From positions 1-7,341 of the forward strand of contig JAEWED010000094.1 in NCBI GenBank assembly GCA_023389745.1: DNA of 7,341 nt, given 5' to 3'. The notes below the pieces were generated by a model that was given only the letters and a program-made list of their open reading frames with translations, was not told where the DNA came from and did not search any database. The translations under genes were made by a program, and so were the position numbers. Of this stretch, positions 1-5,685 are shown one piece after another. The first letter of the stretch is position 1. Every line of letters starts with the position of its first letter. This DNA is from Actinomycetes bacterium (GTDB taxonomy: Bacteria > Actinomycetota > Acidimicrobiia > Acidimicrobiales > Microtrichaceae).

Positions 1-459
1 GAACAGACAGTTCACACGGAACTGCGCACTGCCATCACCCGCACGCTTCGAATACTGAGCAGCCCCGATCCGAGCCGAACCCACACCCGAACGAGCCGCC
101 GGAATCCGAGACACATCGACGGCGAGACCCGGGTTGCCGCCCGGAGACGGCTGGGCGGGCGTCGTCGGCATGGTCGGCTGGGTCGGGGTGCCGGGCATCC
201 CGTTGTCGGTGCCGGGCTTGTCGGTGCTGGGCTTGTCGGTGCCCTGTGGGGCGGTGGTCGGTGGAGCGACGACCGATGGGTTCTTGATCGTGCCCCCTTC
301 GATGGTCGTGGGCGTCTTGTCGGAGCCGTTGGCCCCCTGGACGTCGCTGTCGGTCGGAGCTGGCGAGCAGGCCGCCACCACCAGCGCAAGGGAAGCGATG
401 GAGGCAGCGAAGACCGCGCGGGTGGCGCGGCCGCGTGAGTTCGAGGAGGTGGTCTTCAT
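1..459 (-). CDS. secreted lipoprotein, partial (3' end beyond left edge); possible DUF1996-like domain start
   Basis: Reading leftward from the ATG at 459, 153 codons run without a stop to base 1, so the C-terminus is missing. Residues 1-31 form a lipoprotein signal peptide: a basic N-region (R9, R11, R14), a hydrophobic stretch of about residues 15-30, and the lipobox VVAAC with the lipidated cysteine at C31. Residues 32-110 are a Pro/Thr/Gly/Asp-rich linker, including pentapeptide repeats of the GTDKP/STDKP type at 73-86; such linkers usually hold a domain away from the membrane. From about residue 111 the sequence looks like a folded domain and ends at GSAQFRVNCLF. That ending resembles from memory the opening of DUF1996 domains (an FRxxCxFSH-type motif), but the diagnostic part is off the window, so this is only a suggestion. 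Codon use changes at about residue 111 (see findings). No Shine-Dalgarno sequence precedes the ATG. The gene is divergent from the kinase operon, so a role in the glycan pathway is not implied. Confidence 0.75.
   Translation of the reverse strand, partial: MKTTSSNSRGRATRAVFAASIASLALVVAACSPAPTDSDVQGANGSDKTPTTIEGGTIKNPSVVAPPTTAPQGTDKPSTDKPGTDNGMPGTPTQPTMPTTPAQPSPGGNPGLAVDVSRIPAARSGVGSARIGAAQYSKRAGDGSAQFRVNCLF
203..243 (-). repeat. 15-bp in-frame tandem repeat in the lipoprotein linker
   Basis: On the plus strand the unit ttgtcggtgccgggc occurs at 203-217, with one change at 218-232 and a partial third copy at 233-243. A diverged partial copy lies just to the left, around 183-196. On the coding strand the units encode T-D-K-P-[GS] pentapeptides, residues 73-86. 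The 15-bp period keeps frame, so copy-number changes would only lengthen or shorten the linker. Confidence 0.8.
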
Positions 460-468
460 ATGACGAAC

Positions 469-474
469 ACGTTA
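469..474 (-). promoter_or_regulatory. candidate -10 element for the lipoprotein gene
   Basis: On the minus strand TAACGT matches the actinobacterial TANNNT -10 pattern and ends 9 bases before the ATG at 459. Initiation about 7 bases downstream would leave a 5' leader of only about 0-2 bases. This fits the lack of a Shine-Dalgarno sequence and suggests leaderless translation. No convincing -35 hexamer sits 16-18 bases upstream, so the call is weak. Confidence 0.3.
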
Positions 475-587
475 CACAGATGTCGACTCAAACGTCGCTT
501 GGACAAATGCCACATCACCCGGTCGGCTCCCTCGATCGACGTGCCCGGGCGCAGTGTAGGGCCGATCGGCGGTGCGAGAACTGGGCG

Positions 588-615
588 TTTGATCTGCGAA
601 ACGACCCGATACGCT
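588..615 (+). promoter_or_regulatory. candidate promoter for the kinase/nucleotidyltransferase operon
   Basis: TTTGAT at 588-593 could act as a -35 box and TACGCT at 610-615 as a -10 box (TANNNT), with a 16-base spacer. The start of transcription would fall near 622 and give a leader of about 70 bases before the ATG at 695. This is the best-spaced pair I found in the intergenic region, but it rests on two weak hexamers. Confidence 0.3.
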
Positions 616-694
616 GGATCATGAGCGACATCTCAGGCGGCGCTCGCACCCCAGCTCTTCGACACGACTTCGTCACAAGGACCGACCGCTCCTG

Positions 695-1570
695 ATGTCC
701 CACCAGCGACAGCTCTCGATCCGCGGCAACTCGGGCTGCGTCGTGTCGGTCGTCGAGACCCCCAGGGGCGCGGTCGTGGTCAAGTCCGCCGCCGGGCTCC
801 AGAGCGATCGGCTGCGGCTCCAGATCGACAAGCAGCAGGCGGCACGCCGGTCGAACACCCTCCCGTACGTACGGGTCCCCGCGGTCCTCGACGAGACGAC
901 CGACGGCGACGCGTACGCGGCGACGATGGAGTACGTCTACTTCCAGAGCGCGCCGGAGTTCTTCAACCGGGCGTCGATCGCCGACATCGGCCGGGTCGCG
1001 GGGCACGTCGTCGGCTTCGTGCAGGGCGAGCTCGAGCGCTCGACGATCACACGGGTGCCGATCGACCCGGTCGTGACCAAGCTCGACACGATCGAGGCGT
1101 CGCTCGCCCCGACGCCGCGATGGCAGCAGTACAGCCCCCACGTGCTCCGGCTGCGGGCCCAGGCGCTCGACTTCGGCGCGATGGACCTGCCGATCGGCGC
1201 CTGCCACGGCGACCTGACGATGTCGAACATCATGATCGCCAGCGACTCGAGCGCCATCGCGCTCATCGACTTCCTCGACAGCTTCATCGAGTCCCCGCTG
1301 ATCGACCTGGCCAAGCTGCGACAGGACACGCGCTTCCACTGGTCGGCGTTGATGACCGAGGCCGCGGTCGACGGGTTGCGCTACCGACAGGTCATGGGCG
1401 CGCTCGACGAGCGCCTGCAGGAGCCCTTCGCAGGGTTGGACTGGCACGCGAACTACCTAGGCTTCATGACCGAGCTCACGTTGCTGCGCATCGCTCCCTA
1501 CGCGACCGGGCCGGCAGTGCACGACTTCATCCTGCAGTCCCTCTCCCAACCATCCCCACACGACCACTGA
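695..1570 (+). CDS. small-molecule or sugar kinase, aminoglycoside phosphotransferase/choline kinase fold
   Basis: The 291-aa protein shows the hallmarks of the APH/choline-kinase fold: an N-lobe with a candidate ATP-binding lysine at K30, the catalytic-loop motif HGDLTMSN (H171, D173 as catalytic Asp, N178 as metal ligand), and the metal-binding Asp D192 in LIDFLDSFIESPLIDLAKL. No signal peptide or membrane segment is seen, so it should be cytoplasmic. It would transfer the gamma-phosphate of ATP to a hydroxyl of a small polar molecule or sugar. The substrate cannot be read from the sequence; antibiotic resistance is unlikely given its place in a glycan locus. I chose the ATG at 695 because the family's N-terminal strand (LSIRGNSGC) begins just after it. 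The only Shine-Dalgarno-like sequence, aagga at 677-681, is 13 bases upstream and weak. The next gene follows after 22 bases, which suggests one transcript and a shared pathway. It could equally be a choline/ethanolamine-type or an anomeric sugar kinase. Confidence 0.85.
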   Translation: MSHQRQLSIRGNSGCVVSVVETPRGAVVVKSAAGLQSDRLRLQIDKQQAARRSNTLPYVRVPAVLDETTDGDAYAATMEYVYFQSAPEFFNRASIADIGRVAGHVVGFVQGELERSTITRVPIDPVVTKLDTIEASLAPTPRWQQYSPHVLRLRAQALDFGAMDLPIGACHGDLTMSNIMIASDSSAIALIDFLDSFIESPLIDLAKLRQDTRFHWSALMTEAAVDGLRYRQVMGALDERLQEPFAGLDWHANYLGFMTELTLLRIAPYATGPAVHDFILQSLSQPSPHDH

Positions 1571-1592
1571 TCTCAGGAGCGACCACCGCACC

Positions 1593-2690
1593 ATGACGAC
1601 ACTGCTGCTGCCCATCGCGGGCCACTCGAGCCGCTTCCCGAACCTGAACCCCAAGTGGTCGCTGACCCACCCGCTCGGCGACATGATGGTCATCGAGGCG
1701 ATCAAGGGGCTCGACCTGACCAACGTGGAGCGCATCTGCTTCATCGGTCTCGAGGAGCACGACGAGCGGTTCCAGCTCGTGACCGCGCTGTCGCCGCAGC
1801 TCGAGTCGCTCGGGCTGCTCGATCGCACCGACTTCGTGCTGCTGAAGGAGCGCACCTCGTCGCAGCCCGAGAGCCTCGCGGCGGGGATCCGCCAGGGCGG
1901 CGTGACAGGGCCGATCTACGTGAAGGACTCCGACAACTACTTCCGTGACACCCCCGACGACACCAACTGCGTCGCGGGCTTCGACCTGCACGACCTGGAA
2001 CGCGTCAACGCACGCTCCAAGAGCTACTACGAGGTCAACGCGGACGGCCTGATCATCAACATCGTCGAGAAGCAGATCATCAGCAGCCGCTTCTGCGTCG
2101 GCGGCTACTCCTTCGCCGATGCGGCGCAGTACCTCGAGTACTACGACCGCTACGACGGCGCGGCCTCGGAGCTCTACGTCTCCGGGATCATCTTCGGGAT
2201 GATCCTCGACGGCACCGCGTTCACGTCGCGCACCGTCGAGGACTACCTCGACTGGGGAACCGTCAAGGAGTGGCAGGCCTACCGCAACCAGTTCTCGACG
2301 TTGTTCGTCGACCTCGACGGCGTGCTGGTCATGAACTCCGGGCAGTTCACGCAGCCCGCCTGGGGCACCACCGACGGGATCGAGGACAACGTCGCGGTGC
2401 TCAACCGCCTGCACGAGACCGGCAAGGTGCACCTGGTGATCACGACGGCCCGCAAGGAGGAGTTCCGCGACGTCACGATCGCCCAGCTGGAGCGCATCGG
2501 CATGCGCTACGACTCGATCGTCTTCGGGCTGCCCCACGGCAAGCGCATCGTCGTGAACGACTACGCCCCGTCGAACCCCTTCAAGAGCTGCGACTCGATC
2601 AACATCAAGCGCAACAGCACCGAGCTCAAGGAGATGCTCGAGGACTCGATGGGCCTGCACCTGGATCCGGCGCTGTCGATCACCGACTGA
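1593..2690 (+). CDS. bifunctional nucleotidyltransferase-HAD phosphatase fusion
   Basis: The 365-aa protein joins two domains. Residues 1-231 form a sugar-phosphate-type nucleotidyltransferase. The NTP-binding signature is PIAGHSSRF (7-15), followed by the candidate catalytic K21 in NPKWSLTHP. The metal-binding site is D112-S-D114 in VKDSDNYF, further family motifs are EKQIISSRFCVGGY (159-172), and the closing motif is DWGT (220-223). Residues about 234-350 form a small capless HAD phosphatase: motif I DLDGV (D240 nucleophile, D242), motif II at T284/T285, K317, and the acidic motif at D323 in VVNDY, then NPFKSCDSINIKRNS. All expected catalytic residues appear present, so both halves may be active. 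By family it would condense a phosphorylated compound with an NTP to give an NDP-activated unit, while the HAD half removes a phosphate from a pathway intermediate. Aggag at 1575-1579 is the ribosome binding site, 13 bases from the ATG. It shares an operon with the kinase. The nucleotide (CTP, dTTP or other) and the substrate are not readable. Confidence 0.85.
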   Translation: MTTLLLPIAGHSSRFPNLNPKWSLTHPLGDMMVIEAIKGLDLTNVERICFIGLEEHDERFQLVTALSPQLESLGLLDRTDFVLLKERTSSQPESLAAGIRQGGVTGPIYVKDSDNYFRDTPDDTNCVAGFDLHDLERVNARSKSYYEVNADGLIINIVEKQIISSRFCVGGYSFADAAQYLEYYDRYDGAASELYVSGIIFGMILDGTAFTSRTVEDYLDWGTVKEWQAYRNQFSTLFVDLDGVLVMNSGQFTQPAWGTTDGIEDNVAVLNRLHETGKVHLVITTARKEEFRDVTIAQLERIGMRYDSIVFGLPHGKRIVVNDYAPSNPFKSCDSINIKRNSTELKEMLEDSMGLHLDPALSITD

Positions 2691-2708
2691 TCGCTCGGAC
2701 GCCCCGGC
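2691..2708. other. convergent gene junction without a visible terminator
   Basis: The plus-strand operon stops at 2690 and the minus-strand operon stops at 2709, leaving 18 bases. No hairpin with a T-run is present on either strand. A perfect 12-bp palindrome, cggcccgggccg at 2717-2728, lies just inside the minus-strand gene, but it has no loop and no T-run. Transcripts from the two operons may overlap here. Confidence 0.6.
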
Positions 2709-4502
2709 TCAGGCATCGGCCCGGGCCGCGGTGAGCAGCTCGCGGTCCGAGGTGTCCATCCGCCCGGTCGCGTCGGCCTGGATGCACTCGAGCACCTCGG
2801 CGGTGCCGAGCGGGCTCACCTCCTGCAACGTGCCGAACTTCATCGGGACCCGGCGCACGTCGATGCCGTGCACCCAGCACACCTGGGCCAGCGACGAGTG
2901 CCCCGACAGCTCCGGAGGGCACTGCGAGAGCCCCGCGTCGGCCAGCGAGGGATACAGGGAGTAGGTGCGCGAGTAGATCGCCATCGCCTCGGGCGACCCG
3001 ATCGCGAACTGATCGCCGATGACGAGCTTGGCGTAGTGCACCCCACGGGGAGCGTCGGCCAGGATCGTCGCGGAGCGGGCGCACACCTCGAGCAGGTCGC
3101 GCCACGCGAAGGCGGTGAACACGATCGGCTTGTCGGGACGGACCCGGACGACCAGGTCGTAGTCCCGCCCGGCCGCCACGGCGAGGTCGTGGGCGGACTG
3201 GATCTTCCAGTGCATCTTGTCCTGGTTGGTCCAGCCCTCGAACGCCTCGGTGCCGTCGTCGTCGACCACGACGTGGTCGGTGCCGTAGAAGGCCGACAGC
3301 TCGGGCGCGTCGACGTGCTCGCTGCGCTCCAGGTGGGCGAACAGCGTCGGGTAGCGCCCCTTCACCTCGTCGAACCCCACACTCAGGGCGACGCGGCGGT
3401 AGGCGTCGCTGAACGCTGCGCCGGCGAAGGGCAGCGTCGAGCGGAAGCCCTCGGCGCTGGAGCGGCCGACGTTCGCCCACGTGTGCACGAACAGGTCGCA
3501 GTCGGCGGCGGCCAGCAACGACCGTGACCACGTCTCGTACGCCGCCCGGTAGCCGCGCAGCTGTCCCGACACGCACACCGCGACGCGGGGCCGGCGGCGC
3601 CCGGGCAGCCGCGACGTCGGCATGCGCAGCGTGCGAGCCGCCATCGCCGTGGCGCCGTGCACGGCCATCCACCGGCGGTCCTCGAGGCGTTCGGCGGCCG
3701 CCGCCGTGCGCGCGTCGGCTCCCGTGGGCAGCGACCCCTGGCGTTCGCGCACCGCGTCGAGCAGCCCGGCCAGCCGTTCGTCGGCTGCGGCCGCGCCCGT
3801 GGTGGCGTCGGTGCAGGCTCGCCGCACCACGAGCGAGCGCCACGCGTCGGCACCTGCGGTGCCGGTCGGGTCGGTCGGATCAGGACGGGCGGTCGGTGCC
3901 AGCGGCACGCCGGTGAGCCACTCGTCGACGAGCCGGTGCACGTCGGACAGCCCGGCCACGAAGTCGTCGCGGCGCGCGGGATCGTGCAGCACCGCGGCGA
4001 TGTCGTCCCGGTTGCGGTCGTAGACGTGGGTGAACGCGCAGCTGTAGGGCAGCGACAGGTCCTCGGGCGTGAACGTGGCGGCGTACGCGAGGTGCAGCCG
4101 GGTCACCTCGTCCTGGTCGATGCCCAGCGCCGCTCCGTGGCGCAGCAGCACCGCCATGAGCACCGCGTTCTTCGCGGGGGCGGCCTCGGCGACGAGCTCG
4201 CGCAGCAGGGGGCCGAGCTGCTCGGCGGCGCGGTCGATGATCTCGGGGTGACCACCGGACTGGTGGTTGGCGATCACGGTGTGCAGCGCCGGTGGGTCGA
4301 TCGCCACCTGCTCCTGCAGCACCAGCAGCCGGCCGAGTCGCTCGAGTCGGTCGTGTGGGCAGCGACGTGCGAGCGTGCCGGCCGACAGGGCCACGACGTA
4401 GCCCCGGGCGACCCGCTCGACCAGGTCGGGGTCGGTGTCGCCGCCGAGGACCCGATCGACCGCCTCGAGCCACTCCTGGACCTCGTCCACCACGTCGGTC
4501 AC
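2709..4502 (-). CDS. two-part protein: helical N-terminal region plus glycosyltransferase-like C-terminal domain
   Basis: The 597-aa protein starts at a GTG, 4 bases after the TAG of the upstream glycosyltransferase gene. A strong AGGAGG in the end of that gene supports this start and implies translational coupling. Residues 1 to about 200 are rich in Leu, Ala, Glu and Arg and look helical; I do not recognise the family. A linker rich in Asp, Pro and Thr follows at about 202-217, then more helical sequence to about 300. From about 305 a new domain opens with VAVCVSGQLRGY (S312-Y318), continues through CDLFVHTW, and carries YDLVVRVRPDK with D449, R453, R455 and D457. The SGQxR opening, FxHTW strand and DxxxRxRxD motif resemble uncharacterised glycosyltransferase-like proteins found in polysaccharide loci; this is recall and not a search. 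No signal peptide or membrane helix is seen. A role in transferring or modifying a sugar of the local glycan is inferred from the motifs and neighbours. Confidence 0.7.
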   Translation of the reverse strand: MTDVVDEVQEWLEAVDRVLGGDTDPDLVERVARGYVVALSAGTLARRCPHDRLERLGRLLVLQEQVAIDPPALHTVIANHQSGGHPEIIDRAAEQLGPLLRELVAEAAPAKNAVLMAVLLRHGAALGIDQDEVTRLHLAYAATFTPEDLSLPYSCAFTHVYDRNRDDIAAVLHDPARRDDFVAGLSDVHRLVDEWLTGVPLAPTARPDPTDPTGTAGADAWRSLVVRRACTDATTGAAAADERLAGLLDAVRERQGSLPTGADARTAAAAERLEDRRWMAVHGATAMAARTLRMPTSRLPGRRRPRVAVCVSGQLRGYRAAYETWSRSLLAAADCDLFVHTWANVGRSSAEGFRSTLPFAGAAFSDAYRRVALSVGFDEVKGRYPTLFAHLERSEHVDAPELSAFYGTDHVVVDDDGTEAFEGWTNQDKMHWKIQSAHDLAVAAGRDYDLVVRVRPDKPIVFTAFAWRDLLEVCARSATILADAPRGVHYAKLVIGDQFAIGSPEAMAIYSRTYSLYPSLADAGLSQCPPELSGHSSLAQVCWVHGIDVRRVPMKFGTLQEVSPLGTAEVLECIQADATGRMDTSDRELLTAARADA

Positions 4503-4506
4503 CGCG

Positions 4507-5601
4507 CTACTCCCCTCCTGCGTCCTGGCCCGTCGTCGTGTGCGCCGGGCCCGGAGTGTGCACCGGGCCTGTCGTCCGAACGGGGGCCGGCACGCGCTCG
4601 TAGTCGGACAGCCACGCCTCGGCCTGTGTCCGCCACTGCGGCGGGACCTGGTCCCGACGGCGGTGGCGCGACCGCTCGGCGAACCACCGTGGCGCCACGG
4701 CGACCAGCACGACTCGTCGCGCGGCGGCGAGCGACGGACCGGCGCGGAACGCCTTGAGAGCCCTCGAGACCGCAGGACGGCGGCCGGCGAGCAGGTCGGC
4801 GCTCAGCAGGCTCTGGTGGATCGCCGCCCAGTCAGGGGTGGCGCCCGTGCGGGCATAGGCCGCCGCGTGGCGGTCGATCACCACGCTGATGGCGCGCTCC
4901 ATGCGGGGGGTGTCGGTGCTCATCGACTCGAAGCCGGTGCGATACCCCACCAGCGGCTCGTCGAGCATGTGACCCTCGGCGAGCTCGGCCAGTCGCAGCA
5001 CGTAGTCCCAGTCCTCGGCGGAGTCGAGCGACTCGTCGTAGGGCCCCACCTGCTCGGCGAGGCCGCGCTCGACGAGGAGCCCCTGCCCAGCCGACGGCAG
5101 CACGTTCGACCGGAGCAGGACCGGCAGCAGCGGGCGTTCCGACGGGCAGCGGACGTGCCCGATCACCCGGAGCTGGTCGTCGATGTCGACCCGGCCGGCA
5201 CAGGACCAGCGCAGCGACCCGTCGCGCAGCGCGGCGAACTGTCGGGCGAGTCGATCGGGCGCGGTCAGGTCGTCGTCGTCGATCCAGGCGACGTAGGGAG
5301 CGGTCGACGCCTCGAAGCCGGCGTTGCGCGCGCCCGAGAGGCCGCGGGGCACGTCGTGGCGCAGCACCCGCACACCGTGGCGCGCCGCGTAGCCCTCCAG
5401 CAGCTCCGGGGTGGTGTCGCTCGAACCCTCGTCGACGACGACGATCTCGTGGCGCAGACCGTCGTCGAGGGTCACGAGTCGACCGAGCAGGCGGTCGAGC
5501 AGCGCGGCGCGGTTGCGCGTCGGCACGACCACCGACACGTCCGGCCGCGACGACCCATCGCGCTGCTCGTCGTCGGGCGACACCCTCGTCTCCTCACTCA
5601 T
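4507..5601 (-). CDS. family 2 (GT-A) glycosyltransferase
   Basis: The 364-aa protein carries a typical GT2 domain over about residues 20-230. It opens with VSVVVPTRNR (22-31), has a UDP/nucleotide-binding acidic strand VVVDEGSSD (D57), the LSGARNAG segment (88-95), the metal-binding DDDD at 108-111, and a late SAEDWDY motif (194-200) whose E196-D197 would hold the catalytic base. This indicates an inverting transferase acting in the cytoplasm on a nucleotide-sugar donor; donor and acceptor are not readable. The C-terminal part is basic (WFAERSRHRRR) and could associate with the membrane surface; the last 25 or so residues are a Pro/Thr/His tail with a short repeat. I chose the ATG at 5601, because the frame stays open to 5889 but that extension would run antisense through the neighbouring WecG/TagA-type gene and reads as Arg/Val-rich nonsense. 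It is the first gene of a two-gene operon with the 597-aa protein. Confidence 0.88.
   Translation of the reverse strand: MSEETRVSPDDEQRDGSSRPDVSVVVPTRNRAALLDRLLGRLVTLDDGLRHEIVVVDEGSSDTTPELLEGYAARHGVRVLRHDVPRGLSGARNAGFEASTAPYVAWIDDDDLTAPDRLARQFAALRDGSLRWSCAGRVDIDDQLRVIGHVRCPSERPLLPVLLRSNVLPSAGQGLLVERGLAEQVGPYDESLDSAEDWDYVLRLAELAEGHMLDEPLVGYRTGFESMSTDTPRMERAISVVIDRHAAAYARTGATPDWAAIHQSLLSADLLAGRRPAVSRALKAFRAGPSLAAARRVVLVAVAPRWFAERSRHRRRDQVPPQWRTQAEAWLSDYERVPAPVRTTGPVHTPGPAHTTTGQDAGGE
4514..4519 (-). promoter_or_regulatory. Shine-Dalgarno sequence fixing the GTG start at 4502
   Basis: AGGAGG on the minus strand, inside the last codons of the upstream glycosyltransferase gene, sits 11 bases before the GTG. 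It is the strongest ribosome binding site in the window and is the reason for choosing the GTG start so close to the preceding stop codon. Confidence 0.65.
4538..4569 (-). repeat. 18-bp in-frame tandem duplication at the C-terminus of the GT2 gene
   Basis: A 14-base stretch at 4538-4551 recurs at 4556-4569 with a single difference, a period of 18 bases. On the coding strand it encodes consecutive hexapeptides GPVHTP and GPAHTT in the disordered-looking tail. It lies outside the catalytic domain and keeps frame. Confidence 0.7.
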
Positions 5602-5685
5602 GTCCCCAAGACGGTATCGGTGCGAGGCGGTCGGACGGCGCGACGACGCCGGTAGCCTCGAACGATCGCCCTCCCGCCGACACCG
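5602..5685. promoter_or_regulatory. divergent promoter region between the GT2 gene and the WecG/TagA-type gene
   Basis: These 84 bases must hold the promoters of both flanking operons. For the minus strand, TACCGT (plus-strand positions 5611-5616) matches TANNNT and ends 9 bases before the ATG at 5601, the same spacing as at the lipoprotein gene. For the plus strand, TAGCCT at 5653-5658 is a possible -10 about 27 bases before the first ATG. No good -35 box accompanies either. Neither start codon has a proper Shine-Dalgarno sequence; the GGGGA before the minus-strand ATG is too close to it. Confidence 0.4.

Larger units (their letters stand above)
460..694. other. divergent intergenic region between the lipoprotein and the kinase operon
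   Basis: These 235 bases separate two divergent genes and are visibly less GC-rich than the flanking coding sequence, as expected for a promoter region. An open frame crosses it on the plus strand (435-695), but its predicted protein has no recognisable features and it overlaps the lipoprotein start, so I do not call it a gene. Candidate promoter elements for both directions are listed separately. I see no riboswitch, tRNA or clear operator; the short palindromes present (tcgatcga, gcccgggc) are common in GC-rich DNA. Confidence 0.7.

Noticed and set aside
435..695. 86-codon open frame on the plus strand across the divergent intergenic region
   Set aside because: It overlaps the lipoprotein start on the other strand, its predicted peptide is Arg/Ser-rich without any recognisable feature, and its length is easily reached by chance in GC-rich DNA.
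515..1447. 310-codon open frame antisense to the kinase gene
   Set aside because: It is an antisense shadow of the kinase reading frame; the peptide is rich in Arg, Val, Asp and His with no motif, while the plus-strand frame has clear kinase motifs.
695..1570. Aminoglycoside resistance gene
   Set aside because: The fold is shared, but the gene sits in an operon with a nucleotidyltransferase-phosphatase within a glycan locus, so a biosynthetic kinase is the better reading.
1527..2660. 377-codon open frame antisense to the nucleotidyltransferase-HAD gene
   Set aside because: It has the typical Val/Leu/Asp/Glu/Arg-rich composition of a shadow frame in high-GC DNA; the sense frame carries all the catalytic motifs.
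2717..2728. 12-bp palindrome cggcccgggccg near the convergent junction as a terminator
   Set aside because: It has no loop and no T-run on either strand, it lies inside the coding sequence of the minus-strand gene, and such palindromes are common in GC-rich DNA.
3657..4757. 366-codon plus-strand open frame within the 597-aa gene
   Set aside because: It reads as low-complexity Arg/Gly/Val-rich sequence, crosses the boundary between two well-supported minus-strand genes, and has no motif.
4435..5655. 406-codon plus-strand open frame antisense to the GT2 gene
   Set aside because: The opposite strand encodes a clear GT-A domain; this frame is the complementary shadow of its codon bias.
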